Source: Variovorax paradoxus (GTDB lineage: Bacteria; Pseudomonadota; Gammaproteobacteria; Burkholderiales; Burkholderiaceae_C). Taken from it: 64,000 nucleotides of DNA. The notes beneath the pieces are model-generated. The model saw only the letters and a program-made list of their open reading frames with translations, was not told where the DNA came from and searched no databases. Where the stretch lies: the NCBI GenBank assembly GCA_016806145.1, contig CP063166.1:5828001-5892000 (forward strand), in the 5' to 3' direction. A program made the position numbers and the translations under genes. This document shows positions 51,408 to 60,700 of the stretch, one piece after another; positions within the stretch are counted from its first letter, which is position 1; each line of letters opens with the position of its first letter.

Positions 51408-52154
51408 TCAGTGCGTGTCGCGGCGCAACTGCTGCACGTCCTCGTGCAAGGTCTGCGCCCAGGTCCGGCGCTCGCGGCTGTACGAGGACTGCGGCTCGCC
51501 GAAGCGCACGATGGCCAGCAGCGGCGGCGCGCGCAGCGTGTTCCACAGCGAGGTGGCGAGGTTGTCGTCGTCGATGTAGCGCGGCGCCTGGCTGGTCTCG
51601 CCGGTGGCGGCATCGGCGAAGCGCAGCGCGGCCGGCACCACGGGCGCGCCCGAGGAGATCGCGGCCTGCAGCAGGTTGGCGTGGAACGGCAGCAGGCCGC
51701 GGCCGTCGCTGGTGGTGCCCTCGGGGAACACCGCGATCATGTCGCCGTTGCGCAGCGCGTCGGTCATGTGGTGCACCACGCGCAGCGCGTCGCGGCGGCG
51801 TTCGCGCTCGATGTAGAGCGTGCCCGCGCCGCTCGAGAGCGTGCCGATCAGCGGCCAGTGCTTGACGTCGGACTTCGACACGAAGCGCACGTGGCGCGCC
51901 GCGTGGATCACCGTGATGTCGAGCCACGAGAGGTGGTTGCAGATCAGGAGCACCGGCCCGTGCGCGGGCGGCGTGCCCTGCACGCGCAGGGTGATGCCCA
52001 TGATCTCGAGCATGCGCGCGGCCCAGGCCTGCACGCGCGCGTTGCGCTCGGCCTGGTCGAGGCCCGGGAAGGTGAAGCGGATGGTCCACCAGCCGCCGAC
52101 CGCATGCGCGATCGCGTGCAGCAGACGGCGCAGTGCCTTGAGTGAATGCAGCAT
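51408..52154 (-). CDS. plsC: 1-acyl-sn-glycerol-3-phosphate acyltransferase
   Basis: A 248-aa membrane-associated acyltransferase that makes phosphatidate from lysophosphatidate. The motif block is H74-x4-D79 in NHLSWLD, then FPEGTTS (143-149) for the glycerol-phosphate site. One hydrophobic stretch near residues 10-30 may anchor it. It follows the dihydroorotase-like gene by 54 bases on the same strand, a gene order I regard as usual in Comamonadaceae. Confidence 0.92.
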   Translation of the reverse strand: MLHSLKALRRLLHAIAHAVGGWWTIRFTFPGLDQAERNARVQAWAARMLEIMGITLRVQGTPPAHGPVLLICNHLSWLDITVIHAARHVRFVSKSDVKHWPLIGTLSSGAGTLYIERERRRDALRVVHHMTDALRNGDMIAVFPEGTTSDGRGLLPFHANLLQAAISSGAPVVPAALRFADAATGETSQAPRYIDDDNLATSLWNTLRAPPLLAIVRFGEPQSSYSRERRTWAQTLHEDVQQLRRDTH

Positions 52155-52208
52155 CGGCCCGACCGCCTTCTTCCTGTTGTTGTCGTCGTCGTCGCGCGCC
52201 GGAACGCG

Positions 52209-53492
52209 TCAGCCGTGCACCACGCGCCCGGCCACGAGCGTGTGGCGCGCGCGGCCCTGCATCGGATAGCTGGCGAACGGCGTGTACTTGCCCTGGCTGC
52301 GCAGCGCCTCGGGCGTGACCTGCCATTCGAGCGCCGGATCGAAGACGCACAGGTCGGCCGGACCGCCGACGGCGAGGCGGCCGATGCCGGCGCAGGCTTC
52401 GGTCGCGGGCAGCAGCCGCGCGGGCGCGCTGGTGATGGTCTCGAGCGCGCGCGCGAGGCCCGCGCCGCTGCGCTCGCCCCATTGCAGCGCCAGCGGCAGC
52501 AGCAGCTCGAGGCCGGTGGCGCCGGGCTCGCTCTCGGCGAACGGCAGGTTCTTGGCATCGGCCTCGACCGGCGTGTGGTCGGACACCAGCGCGTCGATGG
52601 TGCCGTCGGCCAGCGCGGCCGAGAGCGCGTCGCGGTCGCCCTGCTGGCGCAGCGGCGGGCTCAGGCGCGCGCGGCTGTCGAAGTAGCCGATGTCGGTGTC
52701 GGCCAGGTGCAGCGAATTGATGCTGACGTCGCAGCTCAGCGGCAGGCCCTCGGCCTTGGCGGCGCGCACCAGCGCGAGCCCGGCGGCGCTCGAGAGGCGG
52801 CACAGGTGCACGCGCGCCTTGGTGCTGCGCATCAGCTCGACGATGGTGAAGATGGCGATGGTCTCGGCCGCCACCGGCACGCCGGCGAGGCCGAGCCGGG
52901 TGGCGAGCGGGCCGCTGGCGGCCACGCCCTTGCCGAGGTCGCGGTCCTGCGGGCGCAGCCACACGGTGTAGCCGAAGGTGCTCGCGTAGAGCATGGCGCG
53001 CTGCAGCACCTGGGTGTCGGCCAGCGGCACGTCGGCTTGGCTGAAGCCGACGCAGCCGCGCTCGGTGAGCTCGGCCATCTCGGTCAGCACGCCGCCGGCC
53101 AGGCCGCGCGTGAGCGCGCCGAGCGGGAACAGGCGCGCGCCCGGCAGCTTGCCGGCGCGGAAGGTCAGCATCTCGACCAGGCCGGGCTCGTCGAGCACGG
53201 GGTCGGTGTCGGGCGGGCACACCAGGCTGGTGACGCCGCCGGCCACGGCCGCGGCCATCTCGCTGCCGAGCATGCCTTCGTGCTCGTAGCCGGGCTCGCG
53301 CAGCCGCGCGGCGAGGTCGACCAGGCCGGGCGCGACGATGCAGCCCGTGGCGTCGATGGTGCGCTCGGCGGTGAAGCCCGCGGGGATGGCGCCGATGCCG
53401 GCGATCTTGCCGTCGGCGATGGCGATGTCGGCTTGTTGGTCGACGCCCGACGCGGGGTCAACGACGCGGCCGTGAGTGACGAGGATGTTCAT
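52209..53492 (-). CDS. Non-catalytic dihydroorotase-like protein (PyrC'), partner of aspartate carbamoyltransferase
   Basis: A 427-aa amidohydrolase-fold protein. The zinc motif D-x-H-x-H-x-R of active dihydroorotase reads D59-L-A61-A-R63-L-R65, so both histidines are lost. This is the pattern of the inactive PyrC' that is needed to assemble aspartate carbamoyltransferase in pseudomonads and relatives. The gene is directly downstream of pyrB, as in those bacteria, but separated by 145 bases holding an inverted repeat. It is full length with no frameshift, so it is not a pseudogene. A true pyrC should lie elsewhere in the genome. Confidence 0.9.
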   Translation of the reverse strand: MNILVTHGRVVDPASGVDQQADIAIADGKIAGIGAIPAGFTAERTIDATGCIVAPGLVDLAARLREPGYEHEGMLGSEMAAAVAGGVTSLVCPPDTDPVLDEPGLVEMLTFRAGKLPGARLFPLGALTRGLAGGVLTEMAELTERGCVGFSQADVPLADTQVLQRAMLYASTFGYTVWLRPQDRDLGKGVAASGPLATRLGLAGVPVAAETIAIFTIVELMRSTKARVHLCRLSSAAGLALVRAAKAEGLPLSCDVSINSLHLADTDIGYFDSRARLSPPLRQQGDRDALSAALADGTIDALVSDHTPVEADAKNLPFAESEPGATGLELLLPLALQWGERSGAGLARALETITSAPARLLPATEACAGIGRLAVGGPADLCVFDPALEWQVTPEALRSQGKYTPFASYPMQGRARHTLVAGRVVHG

Positions 53493-53527
53493 GGGACAGG
53501 CTGGAAAGCGGGTTGACCGGACGCGGA

Positions 53528-53614
53528 GGACGCGAAGGTTTCGCGAAGGACGCGAAAGAATTCAAGAGAAATTTCTGGTTTTCCTTTTGCGAACTTCGCG
53601 AAACCTTCGCGTCC
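53528..53614. repeat. Inverted repeat between pyrB and pyrC'
   Basis: A perfect 21-base inverted repeat (53528-53548 and 53594-53614; core CGCGAAGGTTTCGCGAAG) brackets a 45-base loop rich in A and T. Shorter repeats of GGACGCGAA and its complement surround it. It resembles dispersed intergenic repeats of beta-proteobacteria. It interrupts the pyrB-pyrC' operon and may form an mRNA hairpin. Confidence 0.8.
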
Positions 53615-53637
53615 TTCGCGTACGGATGTCCGATTGC

Positions 53638-54600
53638 TCATGCTTCGTTACCGGCCACGATGCTCATGACCGCCATCCGCACGGCGATGCCGAAGGTGAC
53701 CTGCGGGAGGATGACGCTCTGGCGGCCGTCGACCACGGCCGAGTCGATCTCGACGCCGCGGTTGATCGGGCCCGGGTGCATCACGATGGCGTCGGGCTTC
53801 GCGAGCTGCAGCTTCTCGGGCGTGAGGCCGTAGGTCTTGAAGAACTCCTGCGACGAGGGCAGCAGCGCGCCGCTCATGCGCTCGTTCTGCAGCCGCAGCA
53901 TGATGACCACGTCGCAGTCCTTGATGCCTTCCTCGAGCGTGTGGCACACGCGCACGCCCATGCCGACCATGTCGCCGGGCACCAGGGTCTTGGGGCCGAC
54001 CACGCGCACCTCGGCGCAGCCCAGCGTGGTGAGCGCATGGATGTCGGAGCGCGCCACGCGCGAATGCAGCACGTCGCCGACGATCGCCACCGTGAGGTTG
54101 GCGAAGTCCTTCTTGTAGTGGCGAATGGTGTACATGTCGAGCAGCCCCTGCGTCGGGTGCGCGTGGCGGCCGTCGCCGGCATTCACCACGTGCACGTGCG
54201 GCGCGACGTGCTGCGCGATCAGGTAGGGCGCGCCCGACTCGCTGTGGCGCACCACGAACAGGTCGGCCGCCATCGCGCTCAGGTTGGCGATGGTGTCGAG
54301 CAGCGACTCGCCCTTGCTCGCCGAGGAACGCGCGATGTCGAGGTTGATGACGTCGGCCGACAGCCGCTTGGCGGCGATCTCGAAGGTGGTGCGGGTGCGG
54401 GTGCTGTTCTCGAAGAACAGGTTGAACACGCTCTTGCCGCGCAACAGCGGCACCTTCTTCACCTCGCGGTCGCTCACGCTCGTGAAGTTGGCGGCGGTGT
54501 CGAGGATGTGGGTGAGGATGTCCTTGGGCAGGCCCTCGATCGACAGCAGGTGGATGAGCTCGCCGTTCTTGTTGAGCTGGGGATTGCGCTTGTAGAGCAT
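53638..54600 (-). CDS. pyrB: Aspartate carbamoyltransferase catalytic subunit
   Basis: A 320-aa enzyme of pyrimidine synthesis (carbamoyl phosphate + aspartate to carbamoylaspartate). The carbamoyl-phosphate motif STRTR is at 66-70, [11 protein letters not shown] follows mid-protein, and HPGPINRG near residues about 282-289 binds aspartate. It starts three bases after the pyrR stop. No pyrI is nearby; association with the PyrC' protein is the known alternative. Confidence 0.96.
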   Translation of the reverse strand: MLYKRNPQLNKNGELIHLLSIEGLPKDILTHILDTAANFTSVSDREVKKVPLLRGKSVFNLFFENSTRTRTTFEIAAKRLSADVINLDIARSSASKGESLLDTIANLSAMAADLFVVRHSESGAPYLIAQHVAPHVHVVNAGDGRHAHPTQGLLDMYTIRHYKKDFANLTVAIVGDVLHSRVARSDIHALTTLGCAEVRVVGPKTLVPGDMVGMGVRVCHTLEEGIKDCDVVIMLRLQNERMSGALLPSSQEFFKTYGLTPEKLQLAKPDAIVMHPGPINRGVEIDSAVVDGRQSVILPQVTFGIAVRMAVMSIVAGNEA

Positions 54601-54603
54601 GGC

Positions 54604-55110
54604 TTACTTGCTTTCCTCGACCTGGAGGCTGAAGGCGCCGTCGTCCGCGCGCGCCAGCGCCAGCGACTGCGAATGGGGCAGCGCGAGCGTGGTGGCGGCG
54701 AAGTCGGCCGCCACCGGCAGCTCGCGCCCGCCGCGGTCGACCAGCACCGCCAGCCGCACGCAGCCCGGACGGCCGAAGTCGAACAGCTCGTTGAGCACGG
54801 CGCGGATGGTGCGGCCGGTGTAGAGCACGTCGTCGAGCAGCAGCACGTCGGCGCCGTTGACGTCGAAAGGCAGCGCGGTCTGCGCGCTGGCCGAGAGGCC
54901 GCGGCGCGCGAAGTCGTCGCGGTGCATGGCCGAGGAGATCACGCCGGGCGCGCCGGCCAGGCCCAGGTCCTTCTGCAGCCGCTCGACCAGCCAGGCGCCG
55001 CCCGAGGTGATTCCCACCAGCCGGGTGTCGGGGCGCAGCAGCGCGCGGACGCCGGCCAGCAGTTGCGTGTAGAGCGCCTCGGCGTCGGGAATGGCGGGGG
55101 TGGAACTCAC
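54604..55110 (-). CDS. pyrR: PyrR: pyrimidine operon regulator / uracil phosphoribosyltransferase
   Basis: A 168-aa phosphoribosyltransferase with the PRPP loop VLLLDDVLYTGRTI (89-102). In Firmicutes PyrR controls attenuation. In proteobacteria its regulatory role is less clear and it may act only as a uracil phosphoribosyltransferase. I saw no pyr attenuator in the leader. The GTG at 55110 overlaps the ruvX stop (GTGA) and has GAGGAGT upstream. Confidence 0.92.
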   Translation of the reverse strand: MSSTPAIPDAEALYTQLLAGVRALLRPDTRLVGITSGGAWLVERLQKDLGLAGAPGVISSAMHRDDFARRGLSASAQTALPFDVNGADVLLLDDVLYTGRTIRAVLNELFDFGRPGCVRLAVLVDRGGRELPVAADFAATTLALPHSQSLALARADDGAFSLQVEESK

Positions 55111-55556
55111 GGAAGACTCCTCAAGAATTGCTCCAGGATGATGCAGGCCGAGGCGGCATCGGCATCGCGCGCGCCCTGGGAGAGCGCCTCGGTGGTGCTG
55201 TAGCGCTCGTCGACCTCGAACACCTGCAGGTTGAAACGGCCGCGCAGCTGGCGCGCGAACTTCTGCGCGCGCCGGGTGTTCTCGTGCGCGGCGCCGTCGG
55301 GATGGAAGGGCACGCCCACCACCAGCGCATCGGGCTGCCACTCGCGGATGCGCGCCTCGACCTGCGCGAAGCGGGCATCGGCGCCTTCGGCCTTGATGGT
55401 GGCCTGCGGCGTGGCGCCGCGCAGCAGCCGGTTGCCGCTCGCCACGCCGGTGCGCTTCTGGCCGAAATCGAAGGCCAGGAAGCTCTGGAAATGGGCGGGA
55501 ACGGGAGGGGGAACGGGGCTGGAAGCTGGCGCGTCGGGCATGGCCGTGGCGTTCAC
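55107..55556 (-). CDS. ruvX: RuvX/YqgF: Holliday-junction resolvase-like, 16S rRNA maturation
   Basis: A 149-aa RNase H-fold protein with the first acidic residue in FLAFDFGQKRTGVASGN (near 22-38), the VGVPFHPDG segment and a C-terminal DADAASACIILEQFL that carries the last acidic residues. Members trim the 16S rRNA 5' end. The GTG at 55556 overlaps the yqgE stop (GTGA); an ATG five codons later is an alternative. The gene order yqgE-ruvX-pyrR-pyrB is a standard proteobacterial operon. Confidence 0.92.
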   Translation of the reverse strand: MNATAMPDAPASSPVPPPVPAHFQSFLAFDFGQKRTGVASGNRLLRGATPQATIKAEGADARFAQVEARIREWQPDALVVGVPFHPDGAAHENTRRAQKFARQLRGRFNLQVFEVDERYSTTEALSQGARDADAASACIILEQFLRSLP

Positions 55557-56131
55557 GCATGCCCCGCGTCGGGCGAGAGCTTCCAGGCCTCCAGGCCCAG
55601 CAGCAGCAGCGCCTTGTCGTAGCGCTGGTCGATGGGGGTGTCGAAGATCACGGCCGGGTCGGCGCCCACCGTGAGCCAGCTGTTCTCGGCCAGTTCGGAC
55701 TCGAGCTGGCCCTCGCCCCAGGCCGCGTAGCCCAGCGAGACCAGCACCTTGCGCGGGCCGGCGCCCGTGGCCAGGGCCTCGAGCACGTCCTTCGAGGTGG
55801 TCATCTCGAGGCCGCCGGGGATGGTCATGGTCGAGGCGTAAACCGATTCCTCGGGTTTCTCGGACTCGGTGAAGACCGGCTCGTGCAGCACGAAGCCGCG
55901 CTCGGTCTGCATCGGGCCGCCCTGGAAGACCGGGGCTTCGCCGAGCTCGGGGCGCGCGAGGTGCAACTCGATCTTCTCGAACAGCACCTTGAGGTTGATG
56001 TCGCTGGGTTTGTTGATGACCAGGCCCAGGGCGCCGCGCTCGCTGTGCTCGCACAGGTAGACGACGCTGCGGTTGAAGGTCTTGTCTTCCAGGCCCGGCA
56101 TCGCTATCAAAAAGTGATGCGTCAGGTTCAT
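55553..56131 (-). CDS. yqgE: YqgE/AlgH family protein (UPF0301)
   Basis: A 192-aa protein of the YqgE/AlgH family, unknown in biochemical function. I chose the ATG at 56131 because relatives begin MNL-x-HHFLIAMP; an in-frame ATG at 56152 would add seven residues. Conserved marks are SVVYLCEHSERGALGLVINKP and GGPMQTERGFVLH. It heads the yqgE-ruvX-pyrR-pyrB-pyrC'-plsC series and is divergent from the photolyase gene. Confidence 0.92.
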   Translation of the reverse strand: MNLTHHFLIAMPGLEDKTFNRSVVYLCEHSERGALGLVINKPSDINLKVLFEKIELHLARPELGEAPVFQGGPMQTERGFVLHEPVFTESEKPEESVYASTMTIPGGLEMTTSKDVLEALATGAGPRKVLVSLGYAAWGEGQLESELAENSWLTVGADPAVIFDTPIDQRYDKALLLLGLEAWKLSPDAGHA

Positions 56132-56152
56132 CGGGGCAGAATCGGAAGCCAT

Positions 56153-57655
56153 ATGCCTCCGATTTTACTGGCCGTCGACAAGACCTACCCCAAAGGGCTC
56201 ATGTGGTTCCGCCGCGACCTGCGCGTGGACGACAATGCCGCCCTCTACCACGCGCTGCGAAGCTGCCGCCAGCTGGTCTGCGTTTTCGTGTTCGACAGCA
56301 CGATCCTCGACCCCCTGCCGCGGGTCGACCGGCGGGTGGAATTCATCCGCGAATCGCTGCTGGAGCTCGACGAGGAGCTGCGCGCGCTCGGCGGCGGGCT
56401 GATCGTGCGCCATGCGGCGGCGGCCGAGGAGATCCCGGCGCTGGCGCGCGCGCTCGAGGTGCAGGCGGTGTTCGCCAACCGCGACGACGAGCCCGAGGCG
56501 CTGGCGCGCGACGCCGGCGTGTTCGGCGCGCTGGCCAATGCGGGCGTGAGCTTCCACACCCACAAGGACTCGACGATCTTCGAGCGCGACGAGCTGATGA
56601 CCAAGACCGGCCAGCCCTACACGGTGTTCACGCCCTACAAGCGCGCCTGGCTGGCCAAGGTCGACGACTTCTTCCTCAAGTCCTACCCGAGCCGCGGCCA
56701 TGCCGACGCCCTGGTGCCGCCGCCCGAGGGCTGGCGCGCGCCGGTGCCCTCGCTCGAGGCGCTGGGCTTCGGCAAGAGCAACCTCGGCACGCTCGAGATC
56801 CCCACCGGCACGCGCGGCGCGGCGATCCTGTTCGAGGACTTCTTCGAGCGCATCGACCGCTACGAGGCCGCGCGCAACTACCCGGCGGTGCGCGGGCCCA
56901 GCTACCTGGGCGTGCACCTGCGCTTCGGCACGGTGTCGATCCGGCAGGTGGCGGGCGTGGCACGCCAGCTCTCGCTGCAGGGAAATGCGGGCGCCGCGAC
57001 CTGGCTCAGCGAGCTGATCTGGCGCGACTTCTACTTCCAGATCCTGGCCCACTTCCCGCACGTGCACGAAAAGGGCGAGTCGAAGAGCTTCCGCCCCGAG
57101 TACGACAAGATCCAGTGGCACCACGGCAAGCATGCCGACCAGCTGTTCGAGGCCTGGTGCCAGGGCCGCACCGGCTACCCGCTGGTCGACGCGGCCATGC
57201 TGCAGATCAACCAGAGCGGCTACATGCACAACCGGCTGCGCATGGTGGTGGCGAGTTTCCTGTGCAAGGACCTGGGGCTCGACTGGCGCCGGGGCGAGGC
57301 CTACTTCGCGCTGCACCTCAACGACTTCGAGCTGGCGTCGAACAACGGCGGCTGGCAATGGGCGAGCTCGAGCGGCTGCGACGCGCAGCCCTACTTCCGC
57401 ATCTTCAACCCGGTGACGCAGAGCGAACGCTTCGATCCCGACGGCAAGTTCATCCGGCGCTACCTGCCGCAGCTCGCGGGGCTGTCGAACGGCGCGATCC
57501 ATGCGCCGTGGACGGCGACGCCGGTGGAGCTCGAAGCAGCGGGCGTGAAGCTCGGCGAGAACTACCCGGTGCCGGTGGTCGACCATGCCGAGGCGCGCGA
57601 GCGCACGCTGCAGCGCTATGCGGTGGCGCGCAGCAAGGCACTGGCGAAGAAGTAG
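56153..57655 (+). CDS. phrB: Deoxyribodipyrimidine photolyase (cryptochrome/photolyase family)
   Basis: A 500-aa light-dependent repair enzyme for cyclobutane pyrimidine dimers. The N-terminal photolyase domain starts KGLMWFRRDLRVDDNAALYHAL; the FAD domain holds YLGVHLRFGTVSIRQV (about 260-275), LIWRDFYFQIL and the NNGGWQWASSSGCDAQPYFRIFNPVTQSERFD signature in two parts. I use the ATG at 56153 because relatives keep the KTYPKGL-type lead-in; an ATG 16 codons later is possible. The start abuts yqgE on the other strand, so the two promoters overlap each other's 5' ends. Confidence 0.94.
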   Translation: MPPILLAVDKTYPKGLMWFRRDLRVDDNAALYHALRSCRQLVCVFVFDSTILDPLPRVDRRVEFIRESLLELDEELRALGGGLIVRHAAAAEEIPALARALEVQAVFANRDDEPEALARDAGVFGALANAGVSFHTHKDSTIFERDELMTKTGQPYTVFTPYKRAWLAKVDDFFLKSYPSRGHADALVPPPEGWRAPVPSLEALGFGKSNLGTLEIPTGTRGAAILFEDFFERIDRYEAARNYPAVRGPSYLGVHLRFGTVSIRQVAGVARQLSLQGNAGAATWLSELIWRDFYFQILAHFPHVHEKGESKSFRPEYDKIQWHHGKHADQLFEAWCQGRTGYPLVDAAMLQINQSGYMHNRLRMVVASFLCKDLGLDWRRGEAYFALHLNDFELASNNGGWQWASSSGCDAQPYFRIFNPVTQSERFDPDGKFIRRYLPQLAGLSNGAIHAPWTATPVELEAAGVKLGENYPVPVVDHAEARERTLQRYAVARSKALAKK

Positions 57656-57674
57656 CGCCGGCCGTCCTCCAAAG

Positions 57675-57710
57675 AAAAAGCCCGGAGGCTCGTCGCCGTC
57701 CGGGCTTTTT
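57675..57710. terminator. Bidirectional rho-independent terminator
   Basis: AAAAAGCCCGGA (57675-57686) pairs perfectly with TCCGGGCTTTTT (57699-57710) around a 12-base loop, giving T-runs on both strands. It separates the convergent phrB and chpA genes. Confidence 0.93.
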
Positions 57711-57724
57711 CGCAGGCGCGCGCC

Positions 57725-60700
57725 TCAGGCGGCCGCGAGCGTCGCCGTGTCGCTGGTGTAGGCCCGCACCAGCCGCAGCAGTTCCTCTTCGGAGTAGGGC
57801 TTGCCGAGGTAGTGGTTCACGCCGAGGTCGCGCGCGTAGTCGCGGTGCTTCTCGGCGATGCGCGAGGTGATCATGATGATCGGCAGCTCGGCCAGCGCCG
57901 CGTCGCCGCGGATGTTGCGCGCGAGGTCGAAGCCGTCCATGCGCGGCATCTCGATGTCGGACAACACGACCGCCGGGCGTTCCTGCTGCAGCCGCTCGAG
58001 CGCCTGCAGGCCGTCGGCCGCCAGCGAGACCCGGTAGCCTTCGCGTTGCAGCAGGCGCTGCGTGACGCGGCGCACGGTGATGGAGTCGTCGACCACCAGC
58101 ACCAGCGGAATCTGCGGCACCACCGGCGCCAGCGCCGCCGCCGGGTCCTGCCCGTGCGGGCCGCGCGCCTCGTCGGCCGCCGCCACCGGCTGCGCCAGCG
58201 CGGCAGCCTGGCGTGCGCGTGCCTGTTCGCCATGCACCGCGGCCAATGCCACCGGGTTGTAGATCAGCGCCACCGCGCCCGAGGCCAGCACCGAGATGCC
58301 CGCCAGGCCCGGCAGCCGCGCCAGTTGCGGCCCGAGGTTCTTGACCACCACTTCCTGGTTGCCCAGCACTTCGTCGACGTGCAGCGCCACGCGCTGCGCG
58401 GCGCTGCGCACGATCACCAGGGTGTTGGTGCGGCCCGCGATGTGCTCGCTGCGCGGCGAGGCCTGCAGCAGCGCGCCGCCCCAGTAGAACGGCACCTGTT
58501 CGCTGCCGAACGGATGGGTGTCGTGCAGGTAGGCCGATTCGAGGTCGGTGGCGTTCACGCGCTGCACCAGTTCGACCAGGTTCGACGGCACGCCGATCGA
58601 CACCTCGCCAAAGCGCAGCATGACCACGTGCGTCACCGCGGTGGTCAGCGGCAGCACCAGCTTGAAGGTGGTGCCCTGGCCCGGCTGGCTGCGCGTCTCG
58701 ATGCGGCCGCCGAGCGCGGCGACCTGCGCGCGCACCACGTCCATGCCGATGCCGCGGCCCGCGAGTTCCGACACCTGGCCGGCCGTCGAGAAGCCGGGCC
58801 GGAAGATCAGCTCGGTGGCCTCCTCGGGCGTGAGCGCCTGGTCGGCCGCGAGCAGGCCCAGCGAGCGGGCCCGCTCGGCGATGCGCTCGTGGTCGAGGCC
58901 GGCGCCGTCGTCGCGGAAGCTCACCGACACGTCGTTGCCCTCGTGCGCGAGGTCGATCACGATCAGGCCGCTGGCGTCCTTGCCCGCGGCCTCGCGCCGC
59001 GCAGCGTCCTCGATGCCGTGGGCCACGCAGTTGCGCAGCAGGTGCTCGAAGGCCGGCGTCATGCGGTCGAGCACGCCGCGGTCCATTTCGATCGAGCCGC
59101 CGGTGATGTCGAGGCGCACCTGCTTGCCGGTGTCCTTGGTGGCCTGGCGCACCACGCGGTAGAGGCGGTCGGAGATGCCCTCGAACTCCACCATGCGCGT
59201 GCGCAGCAAGCCGCGCTGCAGTTCGCGCGTCTGGCGCGCCTGCACGCTGAGGTCGTCTTCCGTCGCCTGCACCGTCTTCTGCAGGGTGCGCTGCACGGTC
59301 GCCACGTCGTTCACCGACTCGGCCATCATGCGCGTGAGCTCCTGCACGCGGGTGAAGCGGTCGAACTCCAGCGGGTCGAAGCCCTGCTGCGAATCCTTGG
59401 CCTGCGCCAGCCGCGACTGCATCTGGCTCTCGGCCTGCACCTCGATGTCGCGCAGCTGCTGGCGCAGGCGGTCGAGGTTGCCCGTGAGGTCGGCCAGCGA
59501 GCCGCGCAGCGAACCGAGTTCGGCCTCGAGCCGCGAGCGCGTGATGATGACCTCGCCGGTCTGCGCCATCAGGCGGTCGAGCAGCTGGGTGCGGATGCGC
59601 ACGGCCTGGCCGACCGGCGCGCGCAGCGGCGCGAGCGTGGCGGGGGCCGGGCGCACCGGCGCGGACGTGGCGGCCGCCGGTTCGGCCTCGGTGTCGGCAT
59701 CGACCGCGGCGATGGCGTCGTTGGCGGGCTCGGCGCGCAGCTCGGGATGCTCGACGGGCGTCGCGGTGGCTTCCGCCACGCGCTGCGCCAGCTCGACCTG
59801 GGTCGCATCGTCGGCCTCGCGCAGTGCGTCGAAGGTGGCCTGCAGCGTGTCGAGGCGCGCCAGCAGCTTCTCGATGTCGGAACGGTCGACGTGGCCCTGC
59901 GTGCCCAGCAGCTCGATCTCGGATTCCATGCGGTGCGCGCGCTCGCCCAGGCGCATGGCGCCGGCCAGCCGGGCACTGCCCTTGAGCGTGTGCAGCGTGC
60001 GCAGCACCGCGGTGCGCGGCGCGCCGTCGTCGGGATGGTGCGACCACTGGCGCAGCGCCTCGCCGAGCTGCGGCAGCAGTTCGGCCGCCTCTTCCTCGAA
60101 GATCGGGAACAGGTCGACGTCGACCGCGTCGGCCAGGTCGATGGCGTCCTCGGAGTCGTCGAGCGCCACGTCGGCGCCGCCTTGCGGCGACACCACCTGC
60201 AGCGGCGCGCGCGGCTCGTCGTGCGCGAGTTCCTCGGCGTAGGGCGAGGGCATCGGCGACGCGGCGATGTCGCGCAGCGCCTGCAGCGTCTGCTGCGAGG
60301 GGTCGCGCAGCAGGCCGACCGCGAACTGGTGCAGCAGGCGGCGCAGCTCGTCGGCCGCGGCGACCAGCACCATGCCCTGCTCGCGCGTGCCGCTGCCCTG
60401 CATCTGCAGATGCTGCAGCGCGGCCTCGAAATAGCGCGCCATGCCCGACAGGCTGTGGAAGCCGACCGTGGCCGAGCTGCCGGCCAGCGAGTGGGCCAGC
60501 GCGATGGTCGAGTCGGCCACGCGTTCGTAGGGCTGCAGCGCCCACTCGCCGACCTCGGTGGCGAGCTGGCGCGACCACTCGTCGGCCTCGTTGAGGTAGA
60601 CGTTGTAGAGCGCGATGCCGATGCGCAGCGGGCCGATCACCTTGACCTGGTCGTCGGCGCTGCCGCCCACGGCCACTTCGAGCGGTTGCACCACCGGTGC

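Noticed and set aside
52209..53492. Functional dihydroorotase (pyrC)
   Set aside because: The two zinc-binding histidines are replaced by alanine and arginine, so catalysis is not expected.
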